Source: Candidatus Hydrogenedentota bacterium (GTDB lineage Bacteria; Hydrogenedentota; Hydrogenedentia; Hydrogenedentales; SLHB01). Taken from it: DNA of 6,962 bases. The stretch spans positions 1 through 6,962 of the forward strand of contig JAJDAB010000669.1 of NCBI GenBank assembly GCA_029262095.1. Reading direction: 5' to 3'. Below are positions 1 through 5,923 of this stretch, in pieces; position 1 is the stretch's first letter; each line of letters opens with the position of its first letter. Both the position numbers and the translations under genes were made by a program. The notes beneath the pieces were generated by a model. That model made no database searches, was not told the DNA's origin, and saw only the letters and a program-made list of their open reading frames with translations.

Positions 1-876
1 CTGTTTTGCGCGGTCCGGCCAAACGTGCGGCGCGAACGTGCAAAGATACGAATTGCCGCTGCCGCGTGATGGGAGCACCGTCATGCCGCTTCGCGCACCG
101 GCGAGGAACGCGACCATGCCGATGTCGTCGAGTACATTTCCTTCGAACCCACGCAAAGCGCGATTTGCAAATGCACTATGATCGGTGCCGAGAATTTCGT
201 CCGCGTCCAATACGCACGCGATGGAGGTCAACACGTCGGCGGGATAGCATTCGCCGGGATAGTCTTCGAGCAATCCATGCCGGGATGCATCGATCTCCGC
301 GCTCACGGTCTCGACTTGATCGCGAATGACATCGAGGTGCTCCGTACTGCCGGTTAGCCGGTGATGCGTAGTAAAACCACCAATGAGTAACATGCGGTAG
401 AAAATATTCTCGTGGTGTAGGTAATCATCGCCCCAATGGTCGCGCACCCACGATCCGTGATTTGGGTCGGCCAATAAGTCGGCACAAGCGTTGATCGCTC
501 CCGCAGCGTATTCGTTCGGCGGCGTGGGCGACAACGACGGATCGCGATCCCACTCCTCTTGCAATGCCTCTGTCGCCCAGAGGAAAAATACACTGCCAAA
601 TAGTGGCCATTCGGTCGCGACCAGATCTTCCGTCGTGTGAGTGCCCGCTCGGCCACTGGCAAGTCGATTGGTGGCCCAACGTTCATACTGCGGCGCGAGT
701 CTTCGATGCACGCGAAACGCGAATTGATTCGTGTCGACCGTATCTCGATCGAGCACGGCCAATTCGTACGCCACTCGAACGCCGGGATAGAGAAACAAGT
801 ACACGCCCAGAAAGAGCAAGAACACACTGAGGCCTGAAAGCCACCACATACGTCCACGAGTCAATTCACGTTTCAT
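1..876 (-). CDS. Membrane-anchored protein, possible linalool dehydratase/isomerase-like alpha/alpha-barrel family, C-terminus cut off by window edge
   Basis: An open frame of 292 codons runs without a stop from ATG at 876 to the first base of the window, so the C-terminus is missing. The start is set by AGGAG at 883-887, 6 bases before the ATG. A short basic N-terminus (MKRELTRGR) precedes one hydrophobic segment at about residues 11-30, giving a signal anchor with the rest outside the cytoplasm. The soluble part is rich in aromatic and acidic helix-like stretches: TEWPLFGSVFFLWATEAL (88-105), HWGDDYLHHENIFYRMLLIG (147-166), and GLLEDYPGECYPADVL (201-216), with further Cys and Asp at 221-226. 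From memory this pattern recalls the linalool dehydratase/isomerase-like (alpha/alpha)6-barrel family, whose catalysis uses Asp, His and Cys residues; I cannot align it, so the substrate is unknown. It is last of the visible cassette genes, 34 bases behind the DUF4173 gene and probably co-transcribed. Gene reality is near certain; the family call is tentative. Confidence 0.8.
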   Translation of the reverse strand, partial: MKRELTRGRMWWLSGLSVFLLFLGVYLFLYPGVRVAYELAVLDRDTVDTNQFAFRVHRRLAPQYERWATNRLASGRAGTHTTEDLVATEWPLFGSVFFLWATEALQEEWDRDPSLSPTPPNEYAAGAINACADLLADPNHGSWVRDHWGDDYLHHENIFYRMLLIGGFTTHHRLTGSTEHLDVIRDQVETVSAEIDASRHGLLEDYPGECYPADVLTSIACVLDADEILGTDHSAFANRALRGFEGNVLDDIGMVAFLAGARSGMTVLPSRGSGNSYLCTFAPHVWPDRAKQ

Positions 877-910
877 GACGGTCTCCTTTCAATGGCGCGC
901 TCAATTGGGA
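877..910 (-). other. 34-base gap with Shine-Dalgarno of the last cassette gene
   Basis: Between the DUF4173 stop (TAA, complement of 911-913) and ATG at 876 lies only a ribosome site, AGGAG (complement of 883-887). No promoter or terminator is seen, so the two genes are most likely read on one transcript. Confidence 0.7.
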
Positions 911-2374
911 TTAATCGGTAATTACTTGTTGGCTGTTCGATTGCACGATTCGCGCCGCGTTCCAGCGGCTGTAGTTCCAATCGCGAAATCGCGACGCGTC
1001 ATCGGCCGCCCAACGTTCGGCCAGGCCTTTCTCGATCTGTTCCCGTTGGGTGTCGGTCAAGTTTGCAAGTCCGCCAACGAGCGCTGGCGCAGCGTCGCCA
1101 GTCATGGATAGCGCGTATTCGACATCGAACGCCTCTTGCACATTTTCGCGGCTGAAGTTGGTCTGCACGACGATGGCGGCGGGGTTGATCGCGTATAGGA
1201 CGAATACGGCGATGAATAGCGTCGCGACGAGAACGCGCGGCAGAAATGCGCGAGTTGGCAGTAGGACGGCGTAGCCCAACAGGACGAACGCGAGTGCAAT
1301 CCAAACGATGGCGATGGCGACGTAAAACCGCAGCTCCGTGAGGCCATACACGCCCATGTACAAGACGAGCCGATGAAACGCGGAGGCAATGAGCACGCCC
1401 ACCAGACCGATATGCAATTCCGTCAATCCAGTGAATGCGATACGACCAGTGGATTTCGCGAGCGGGATCAGGTGATCGCACAGTAGGACCAGCCCGAACG
1501 CCAGAACGGCGACAGCGGATATCTCGAAAAAGCCGCGACGGGCGTATTCCGCATACGTCGGTCCCGCCTCGTCGAGCACGTGCTCATGCCCCCCGAAAAA
1601 ATAGCCGACTTGTATAGAAACGAATACGATGAACAACGCGTTGATGGTCCCGAGCACGATGTTGACCTCGATTGCGTAACCGGTAGCGCGCGGTTCGTCC
1701 AGTGGTTTGCCGAATATCGATTTCGGCCCTGTCGTTAACACGACCAATAACGTGCAGCCGATCCAGGACCAAAGCAGCGCCATTCCGATGTGGCTTAGGA
1801 TCGTCGGCAGGTCTAGGTCGAATACGTCGATCACCAACTTCTCGAAGACTGCATCCGCGGATATCAATAGCGATCCGAAAATGAGGAGTGCGAGCGATGC
1901 GAACGCGACGCCGCGCATGATGCGAATCGTCATTGGGCTTGGAATGAGTTGCTCATGAGATACGCGAGGCACTAACGAAGGCAATTGCGTAATCACGACG
2001 TTGAACACCGTGAGCAACGTGTCCGCCATCCGGCCAAGGTATGTGAACACCGTCTGCTTCATTCGCTCACCCAATTCCGATGCTAAGGTCGCGAAGGAAA
2101 CCGCGCCGAGAATTGCGATGAGCGTAATTATCTTGAGGAAAAACGAATCGCGAAAGATTGGGAGCACGCTAAGCGCGGCGGCAATCCAGATATAGCTGGA
2201 CAACGATTGATAGTCGCCACGGCGATGCAAGAGCGCCACAGCAGTGAACGCTGCCAACATCCAAATTGTAATGTTGACGCCCCATCCCGCATTGCGAAAG
2301 AGCACGTCGCCCAAAACACCCAAGGCAATCGCCCATATGGCCAACAGCTCATTGTTCCTGTTCACTCCGATCAT
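911..2374 (-). CDS. DUF4173-like polytopic membrane protein
   Basis: A 487-aa protein with about ten hydrophobic segments, for an inner-membrane location. ATG at 2374 is preferred over an in-frame start 51 bases upstream because AGGAGG lies at 2383-2388, 8 bases before it; the longer form would also read through the operator at 2398-2416. Family marks: an N-terminal hydrophobic block with NAGWGVNITIW (about 28-38), a middle FGSLLISADAVFEKLV segment (about 166-181), the sequence YAEYARRGFFE (274-284), HRLVLYMGVYGLTELRFY (334-351), and a soluble tail starting INPAAIVV (about 396-403) with GDAAPALV and RDWNYSRWNAARI (464-476). These match what I know of the DUF4173/DUF4153 membrane family, which has no established biochemical role. 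It lies 72 bases behind the winged-helix regulator and 34 bases ahead of the next gene. An operator-like repeat sits directly before it, so it may have its own regulated promoter as well as read-through from upstream. Confidence 0.9.
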   Translation of the reverse strand: MIGVNRNNELLAIWAIALGVLGDVLFRNAGWGVNITIWMLAAFTAVALLHRRGDYQSLSSYIWIAAALSVLPIFRDSFFLKIITLIAILGAVSFATLASELGERMKQTVFTYLGRMADTLLTVFNVVITQLPSLVPRVSHEQLIPSPMTIRIMRGVAFASLALLIFGSLLISADAVFEKLVIDVFDLDLPTILSHIGMALLWSWIGCTLLVVLTTGPKSIFGKPLDEPRATGYAIEVNIVLGTINALFIVFVSIQVGYFFGGHEHVLDEAGPTYAEYARRGFFEISAVAVLAFGLVLLCDHLIPLAKSTGRIAFTGLTELHIGLVGVLIASAFHRLVLYMGVYGLTELRFYVAIAIVWIALAFVLLGYAVLLPTRAFLPRVLVATLFIAVFVLYAINPAAIVVQTNFSRENVQEAFDVEYALSMTGDAAPALVGGLANLTDTQREQIEKGLAERWAADDASRFRDWNYSRWNAARIVQSNSQQVITD

Positions 2375-2382
2375 TTCGCGGT

Positions 2383-2388
2383 CCTCCT
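2383..2388 (-). promoter_or_regulatory. Strong Shine-Dalgarno site that fixes the DUF4173 start
   Basis: AGGAGG on the minus strand, 8 bases before ATG at 2374. It argues against the longer in-frame start, which would begin at 2425 inside the promoter/operator region. Confidence 0.85.
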
Positions 2389-2397
2389 GGCGAAAAG

Positions 2398-2416
2398 TAC
2401 TTTGCAACACAAAGTA
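2398..2416 (-). promoter_or_regulatory. Operator-like inverted repeat before the DUF4173 gene (site 1)
   Basis: A perfect 7-base inverted repeat with a 5-base spacer, TACTTTG-CAACA-CAAAGTA, lies in the gap between the regulator stop and the DUF4173 start. It overlaps a second perfect palindrome, AAAGTACTTT at 2394-2403. Across 25 bases (2394-2418) it matches the site before the first gene of the cassette (3471-3495) at 19 positions, and all but one of the bases forming the ACTTT/AAAGT arms and the left-hand AAAGT are kept. The most likely ligand is the winged-helix regulator encoded next to it. On the minus strand TATACT (complement of 2413-2418) is a possible -10 overlapping the repeat, but no convincing -35 accompanies it. 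Confidence 0.7.
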
Positions 2417-2446
2417 TATGGGCAAAAAAAGAGAAAAAGTTCCCCG

Positions 2447-2809
2447 CTAGTCGTTCCGCACCACCTGAATCAGTTGTTCCATGTGGTTCAAGTACTTGTT
2501 CAACGCCGCGCGGCCTTTGGATGTCAATCGGAATTCGGACCGAGGTTTTCGACCAGCGAACGACTTCTTGCACGTCACGTAGCCGGCCTCTTCAAGTTTT
2601 TGCGAATGCACGCTCAGGTTGCCATCGCTGAGGTCGAGCGAGTCTTTGAGTTCAACGAACGTCAATGACTCATTTACCGCAAGCGCACTAATGATCGCGA
2701 GGCGCGTGCGTTCATGTATGAGGTTGTCCAGCGACCGCGAACTGTTCGCTGGAGGCGCGTCGGCGGTCGGCATGTCGCCTCGGGACTTCGCGATATTTTC
2801 TTTAGCCAT
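2447..2809 (-). CDS. Small winged-helix transcriptional regulator (MarR/ArsR-like, HTH_34 type)
   Basis: A 120-aa protein. After a disordered, polar first 25 residues comes a compact winged helix-turn-helix: SLDNLIHERTRLAIISALAV (26-45) as the first helix pair, LTFVELKDSLDLSDGNLSVHSQKLEEAGYV (about 49-78) holding the recognition helix, then a basic wing at 79-97 (KKSFAGRKPRSEFRLTSKG) and a C-terminal helix likely used for dimerisation. This is the architecture of the 'winged helix DNA-binding domain' Pfam family (HTH_34), close to MarR/ArsR regulators. No ligand or metal-binding cysteine cluster is visible; the only Cys is in the wing region. The gene starts 6 bases after the stop of the preceding membrane protein, with a GGGGGA stretch inside that gene's end as likely ribosome site, so the two are co-translated. 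Inverted repeats flank the pair, consistent with a self-binding dimer; whether it represses is inference. Confidence 0.92.
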   Translation of the reverse strand: MAKENIAKSRGDMPTADAPPANSSRSLDNLIHERTRLAIISALAVNESLTFVELKDSLDLSDGNLSVHSQKLEEAGYVTCKKSFAGRKPRSEFRLTSKGRAALNKYLNHMEQLIQVVRND

Positions 2810-2815
2810 GTCCCG

Positions 2816-3454
2816 TTATCCCCCGTATTTTGTCGCGACGATAACGCCTAGGACAATATGCAATCCGCCAAATCCAATCGCGAGTATGGCGTCACGCAAC
2901 AGAAACGAACCTGCAATGGAGACGCTTTCAAGCGGAAGAAACGCTGCCGCGACGCCCAACACAAGAAAGCAAAGTCCCGTGAGTGGAACCGGCTTAACGG
3001 AGTACGCGCCTCCGTTCATGACGGCGATGCCATAGAGCATTAGCCAAGTCGGGGCCAACAAGTGGTCCAGATGTTCATGGTAATAGAGCTCGCTAAGGAT
3101 ACAGCCAGCAGCGATTGATGGCGTGAAGCTCAACAAGAAACGGCGGCCCGGTCCTGTCAATAGTGATGTGCGATTCCGCCTAGCTTTGATAAGCATCATG
3201 ACGACGCCCACGCTGCAAGCGATTCCGGCGACCGCGCCCCACGTGAGCATCCACCAATCGTGGCTCTGTTGCACCGCCGCCACCCAGGATCCAAACAACG
3301 CGATGACACCCATCGCCACCATGCCCCAGCCGGGAACCGCGGTGAACGAGGAGGATCGCGTCATCGCCTCCCGAATGAAAGAGAGGTTGTCCTCCGCCCG
3401 CGCATGCAGCGGAACGGGTACGTTTGGCGCTGCTTTTTCGACAGGTTCACCCAT
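2816..3454 (-). CDS. Multi-pass membrane protein paired with the winged-helix regulator
   Basis: A 212-aa protein whose first 42 residues are soluble (LHARAEDNLSFIREAMTRSS, 16-35, an amphipathic helix, followed by the FTAVPGWG turn). Five or six hydrophobic segments follow, at about 43-62, 68-90, 106-122, 132-150, 156-175 and 183-207. A basic loop (KARRNRTSLLTGPGRR, 90-105) separates the second and third segments. I recognise the 'NLxFIREAM...SFTAVPGWG' opening as one commonly seen in uncharacterised membrane proteins next to small winged-helix regulators, but no function is established. ATG at 3454 is chosen because the promoter at 3476-3504 would start the transcript only about 15 bases upstream; the ribosome site is weak (GAGA at roughly 3464-3467). 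It is the first gene of the cassette. A role as membrane sensor or partner of the regulator is possible but unproven. Confidence 0.88.
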   Translation of the reverse strand: MGEPVEKAAPNVPVPLHARAEDNLSFIREAMTRSSSFTAVPGWGMVAMGVIALFGSWVAAVQQSHDWWMLTWGAVAGIACSVGVVMMLIKARRNRTSLLTGPGRRFLLSFTPSIAAGCILSELYYHEHLDHLLAPTWLMLYGIAVMNGGAYSVKPVPLTGLCFLVLGVAAAFLPLESVSIAGSFLLRDAILAIGFGGLHIVLGVIVATKYGG

Positions 3455-3475
3455 GAAATCGAGTCTCTATCAAGT

Positions 3476-3492
3476 ACTTTACGATATAAAGT
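3476..3492 (-). promoter_or_regulatory. Operator-like inverted repeat before the first cassette gene (site 2)
   Basis: A perfect 6-base inverted repeat with a 5-base spacer, ACTTTA-CGATA-TAAAGT, preceded on the plus strand by AAGT so that AAGTACTT (3472-3479) forms a second, overlapping palindrome. It has the same spacing and core as the site at 2398-2416. The gene-proximal arm is also the -10 hexamer of the promoter here, so a protein bound to it would block RNA polymerase. Predicted ligand: the winged-helix protein encoded at 2447-2809. Confidence 0.75.
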
Positions 3493-3504
3493 CTAATCTG
3501 TCAA
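3476..3504 (-). promoter_or_regulatory. Sigma70-type promoter of the membrane protein/regulator cassette
   Basis: On the minus strand a perfect -35 TTGACA (complement of 3499-3504) is followed after exactly 17 bases by TAAAGT (complement of 3476-3481), which matches the -10 consensus at four of six positions. Transcription would start near 3469, giving a leader of only about 15 bases before ATG at 3454. The -10 is shared with the inverted repeat, so this is a promoter built to be controlled by whatever binds that repeat. Confidence 0.7.
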
Positions 3505-3582
3505 ACCCGATCCAAAATCGCCGGTTTGGGTTACTTTGTACACCATTGACGATGAACGGAGAAGTGCGTCTGGCTGAAGTTA

Positions 3583-4149
3583 TTACTCACTAGAGTCGGC
3601 GCCACGTGCTTTGTATGCTTCCGCATAGCCGGGGAACGAGTTCAAGACCTCAATCGCAAGACCGAGCACCGGCCCGACCGCGTCCCGTACTTCCTGGGGT
3701 GTTGGGAAGGGGTCGCCCGCGTCGAGTTTGGCTTGAATGAAGGCCCGCATTTCTGGTTCATTTTCCTCCCGGCACCACTCGATAGGATTCTCACCCTGAA
3801 ATCGTAGGCAGTTGCCGAATGTATCCGTAACTGACACGGTCGGTATTTCGTAGGGCATTTCAAGTTCAACGACGGCAGAACCGGGCCGTCTCGTATTCCA
3901 CTCTTCGGCGAGCGCATCGAGATTGAGGACGTGCAAGGTGATGTGGGCCCCGGCAGCGACCACACCAAATTCATTAAGCATGATCGAGATGTCATCGCGG
4001 GAAATCGAAATGATCGTTGGCTGTCCTGCCGCCTCGCGCCACTCCCAGTCAAGGTCAAATCCGAGCCAATTGATGTAATGATCGATTGCATCCTGATGCG
4101 AAGCAATGCCAAGTACAGGGACTATCTTGTGGATTCTTGGCTTTATCAT
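3583..4149 (-). CDS. VOC/glyoxalase-bleomycin-resistance superfamily protein with C-terminal extension
   Basis: A 188-aa protein. ATG at 4149 (AAGGG ten bases upstream) is preferred to an in-frame TTG at 4182 because the family's first beta strand, KPRIHKIVPVLGI, begins right after it. Residues 1-120 form a VOC domain: DAIDHYINWLGFDLDWEW (20-37), then TIISISRDDISIMLNE (45-60), AHITLHVLNLDALAEEW (68-84) and VSVTDTFGNCLRFQGEN (105-121), the usual 'TDPFGN' strand with Thr for Pro. This most resembles the bleomycin-resistance/Glyoxalase_7 subgroup. His and Glu residues that could serve as metal ligands are present (H7, H73, and acidic residues of the last strand), but substrate and metal cannot be assigned. 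Residues 122-188 are an extra, mostly acidic and helical tail not found in the minimal domain. It is cytoplasmic and divergent from the sulfatase, with 124 bases between the start codons. No terminator is visible after its stop. Confidence 0.88.
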   Translation of the reverse strand: MIKPRIHKIVPVLGIASHQDAIDHYINWLGFDLDWEWREAAGQPTIISISRDDISIMLNEFGVVAAGAHITLHVLNLDALAEEWNTRRPGSAVVELEMPYEIPTVSVTDTFGNCLRFQGENPIEWCREENEPEMRAFIQAKLDAGDPFPTPQEVRDAVGPVLGLAIEVLNSFPGYAEAYKARGADSSE

Positions 4150-4192
4150 AGGACTAGTACCCTTACAACGTTCAACGCGCAATGGAGTGGAA

Positions 4193-4221
4193 TTGATAGT
4201 GCCTAGTCACAACCCTATTAT
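4193..4221 (+). promoter_or_regulatory. Sigma70-type promoter of the sulfatase gene
   Basis: TTGATA at 4193-4198 and TATTAT at 4216-4221, each five of six to consensus, are separated by exactly 17 bases. Transcription would begin near 4228, about 45 bases before ATG at 4274. This excludes the longer in-frame starts from 4106 onward, which lie upstream of the promoter. Confidence 0.7.
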
Positions 4222-4273
4222 TCTTGAAGGATATTGCCACGAATTCAACGAAATCGAAAGAAGCCATTCACTA

Positions 4274-5785
4274 ATGACTATGCACGATAGGTTTGACGTT
4301 GAGAAGGCTCACTCCCGCCGGAACTTTTTGAGATGCGCGGGACTTGGTATCGCAACAATAGCCGCGCATCGTAGCGTTAGTAGCGTATTGGCCGAAGTCA
4401 ATAAGCCGCCAAATTTCGTGTTCATACTCGCCGATGATCTGGGCTGGAAAGACCTGGGTTGTTACGGCAGTTCGTTTTATGAGACCCCCAATATTGATGC
4501 GCTAGCGGCAAACGGCATGCGGTTCACCAACGCATATGCTGCGTGTCCAGTGTGCAGTCCGACGCGGGCGAGCATCATGACGGGGAAATACCCAGCGCGC
4601 ATGGTGACGACGGATTGGTTTGGCGCGCCCCAACCCGATCGAATCGCACATCATCGGACGAAGGACAAACCGTTGTTGCCCGCCGCGTACAACGAACAGG
4701 TCGCGCTCGAAGAAGTGACAGTCGCTGAAGCGCTCCGCGAGTCCGGATACCGCACGTACTTCGCGGGCAAATGGCACATGGGCGGCGAGGGCTTTTTACC
4801 CGAAGATCAAGGTTTTGAAATCAACAAGGGCGGTCATCACCGCGGTAGCCCACCAGGTGGTTACTTTGCACCCTACAAGAATCCGAAACTCGAAGACGGA
4901 CCAGAGGGCGAACACCTGCCCGAACGCCTGGCGCAGGAAACCGTGAACTTCATTGAGGAAAATCAGGACGAACCGTTTCTCGCATACCTTTCATTCTACT
5001 CGGTACATACTCCGTTGCAGACGACTCCCGAGTTGGAGCGAAAGTATGCAGAGAAAACGAAGGATGCCGCCGGTCCGCGCTGGGGCGAGGAAGGTGATCG
5101 CAAGTTGCGGCTGCTTCAAGACCATGCGGTGTATAGCGGCATGGTGGAAGCCATGGATACCGCAGTCGGTACCGTGATCGATACATTGTCCCGGCTCAGC
5201 CTTGATGACAACACCGTCGTCATCTTCATGTCCGACAACGGCGGGCTCAGCACGTCCGAAGGCCACCCCACGAGTAATCTGCCGTTACGTGCCGGGAAGG
5301 GGTGGCTTTACGAAGGCGGCATTCGCGAACCCATGATCATCCAATGGCCCGGAGTCGCCGAGCCGGGGAGCGTCTGCAACGACGCAGTAACGAGTACGGA
5401 CTTCTACCCCACGATGCTCGAAATGGCTGGCGTTCCCGAACGGCCCTCGCAGCACATGGACGGCGTAAGCCTTGTCCCATTGCTCAAACAAGATGGCGCG
5501 TTATCGGACAGACCCTTGTTCTGGCATTACCCGCATTACGGCAATCAGGGCGGCAGTCCGGGTGCCGCAGTTCGGCTAAACGATTGGAAGCTAATCGAGT
5601 TCTTCGAGGATAGCCGCGTCGAGTTGTACAACCTCCGAAGCGATATCGGTGAACAAGACAATCTCGCATCGAAACATCCCGAAACTGTCCGCGCACTGAC
5701 GGAGCTTCTGCACGCCTGGCAAGAGGAAGTCGAAGCGCGCTTCCCGACTCCCAATCCCGTCTCGGCGGAACGCGCCACGAAGTAA
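4274..5785 (+). CDS. Tat-exported formylglycine-dependent sulfatase (arylsulfatase A-like)
   Basis: A 503-aa hydrolase that should cleave sulfate esters outside the cytoplasm. ATG at 4274 is chosen because it follows the promoter and places a twin-arginine signal (SRRNFLR, 14-20) and a hydrophobic stretch near the N-terminus, with likely cleavage after VLA at about residue 40. The active-site set is complete: the metal-binding DD at 54-55 in FILADDLGW, the CSPTR signature at 94-98 whose Cys becomes formylglycine, K166 and H168 in GKWHMGG, H245 in SVHTP, DN at 321-322 in SDNGG, and K342 in RAGKGW. Length and order fit the alkaline phosphatase-fold sulfatase family (type S1). The C-terminal part (about 400-490) has the usual DWKLIEFFEDSRVELYNL strand pair. 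Substrate is unknown; host-glycan or algal polysaccharide sulfates are typical for such genes. No maturing FGE gene lies in the window. Weak ribosome site (AAGAAG, 10 bases before ATG); ATG at 4280 is an alternative. Confidence 0.95.
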   Translation: MTMHDRFDVEKAHSRRNFLRCAGLGIATIAAHRSVSSVLAEVNKPPNFVFILADDLGWKDLGCYGSSFYETPNIDALAANGMRFTNAYAACPVCSPTRASIMTGKYPARMVTTDWFGAPQPDRIAHHRTKDKPLLPAAYNEQVALEEVTVAEALRESGYRTYFAGKWHMGGEGFLPEDQGFEINKGGHHRGSPPGGYFAPYKNPKLEDGPEGEHLPERLAQETVNFIEENQDEPFLAYLSFYSVHTPLQTTPELERKYAEKTKDAAGPRWGEEGDRKLRLLQDHAVYSGMVEAMDTAVGTVIDTLSRLSLDDNTVVIFMSDNGGLSTSEGHPTSNLPLRAGKGWLYEGGIREPMIIQWPGVAEPGSVCNDAVTSTDFYPTMLEMAGVPERPSQHMDGVSLVPLLKQDGALSDRPLFWHYPHYGNQGGSPGAAVRLNDWKLIEFFEDSRVELYNLRSDIGEQDNLASKHPETVRALTELLHAWQEEVEARFPTPNPVSAERATK

Positions 5786-5838
5786 CCGCGTCGCTGCCAC
5801 CGCGATGTGCGCATATGCCCTTGCAGTAGAAACACGGG

Positions 5839-5867
5839 TTGATGCGAATCCGGAATCGGACTATACT
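5839..5867 (+). promoter_or_regulatory. Sigma70-type promoter of the arginine biosynthesis genes
   Basis: TTGATG at 5839-5844 (four of six) and TATACT at 5862-5867 (five of six) are exactly 17 bases apart. Transcription would begin around 5873-5877, just before the GGAGGG at 5881-5886. This makes the in-frame extension of argC up to 5839 implausible. The transcript has almost no leader, so a classical attenuator or riboswitch cannot fit between promoter and coding region. Confidence 0.65.
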
Positions 5868-5893
5868 TTCCCGTTCACCTGGAGGGCGATTTA

Positions 5894-5923
5894 GTGCCAA
5901 ATCAGACGGAAATCTGCACATGA
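5894..5923 (+). CDS. Possible nine-codon leader ORF coupled to argC
   Basis: GTG at 5894 starts a nine-codon reading frame (MPNQTEICT, then TGA at 5921-5923). GGAGGG at 5881-5886 lies 7 bases before the GTG, a better ribosome site than anything before argC. Its stop overlaps the argC start as ATGA, the usual layout for termination-reinitiation. It has no arginine codons, so it is not a conventional arginine attenuator peptide. It could be a device that hands ribosomes to argC, or the Shine-Dalgarno might simply load ribosomes for argC at an unusual distance. Confidence 0.35.
   Translation: MPNQTEICT

Noticed and set aside
354..857. A 167-codon minus-strand frame inside the anchored-protein gene
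   Set aside because: Its translation is Cys/Arg/Ser-rich and low in family-like pattern, it has no ribosome site, and the overlapping frame from 876 gives a coherent signal anchor plus aromatic-rich domain continuing to the window edge.
2423..2441. A/T-rich run between the regulator and DUF4173 genes as an intrinsic terminator
   Set aside because: The minus strand has a T-rich run but no GC-rich hairpin precedes it; it is more likely part of the promoter upstream region.
3502..3529. Inverted repeat of about 6 bases (CAAACC/GGTTTG) downstream of the VOC gene as a terminator
   Set aside because: The loop is about 15 bases, there is no T-run on the minus strand after it, and it overlaps the -35 of the cassette promoter.
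4106..4273. In-frame 56-residue N-terminal extension of the sulfatase
   Set aside because: It begins upstream of the promoter at 4193-4221 and overlaps the divergent VOC gene. The twin-arginine signal would become internal.
4862..4879. TACTTTG inside the sulfatase gene as another operator
   Set aside because: There is no matching arm at the 5-base spacing and it lies within conserved coding sequence (GGYFAPYKN), so it is likely chance.
5786..5838. Possible terminator or regulatory RNA between sulfatase and argC promoter
   Set aside because: Only an 8-base GCATATGC palindrome and short GC-rich matches are visible; no stable stem with a T-run.
5839..5919. In-frame 27-residue N-terminal extension of argC from a TTG
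   Set aside because: It coincides with the -35 and -10 elements, and the Rossmann-fold strand starts right at ATG 5920.
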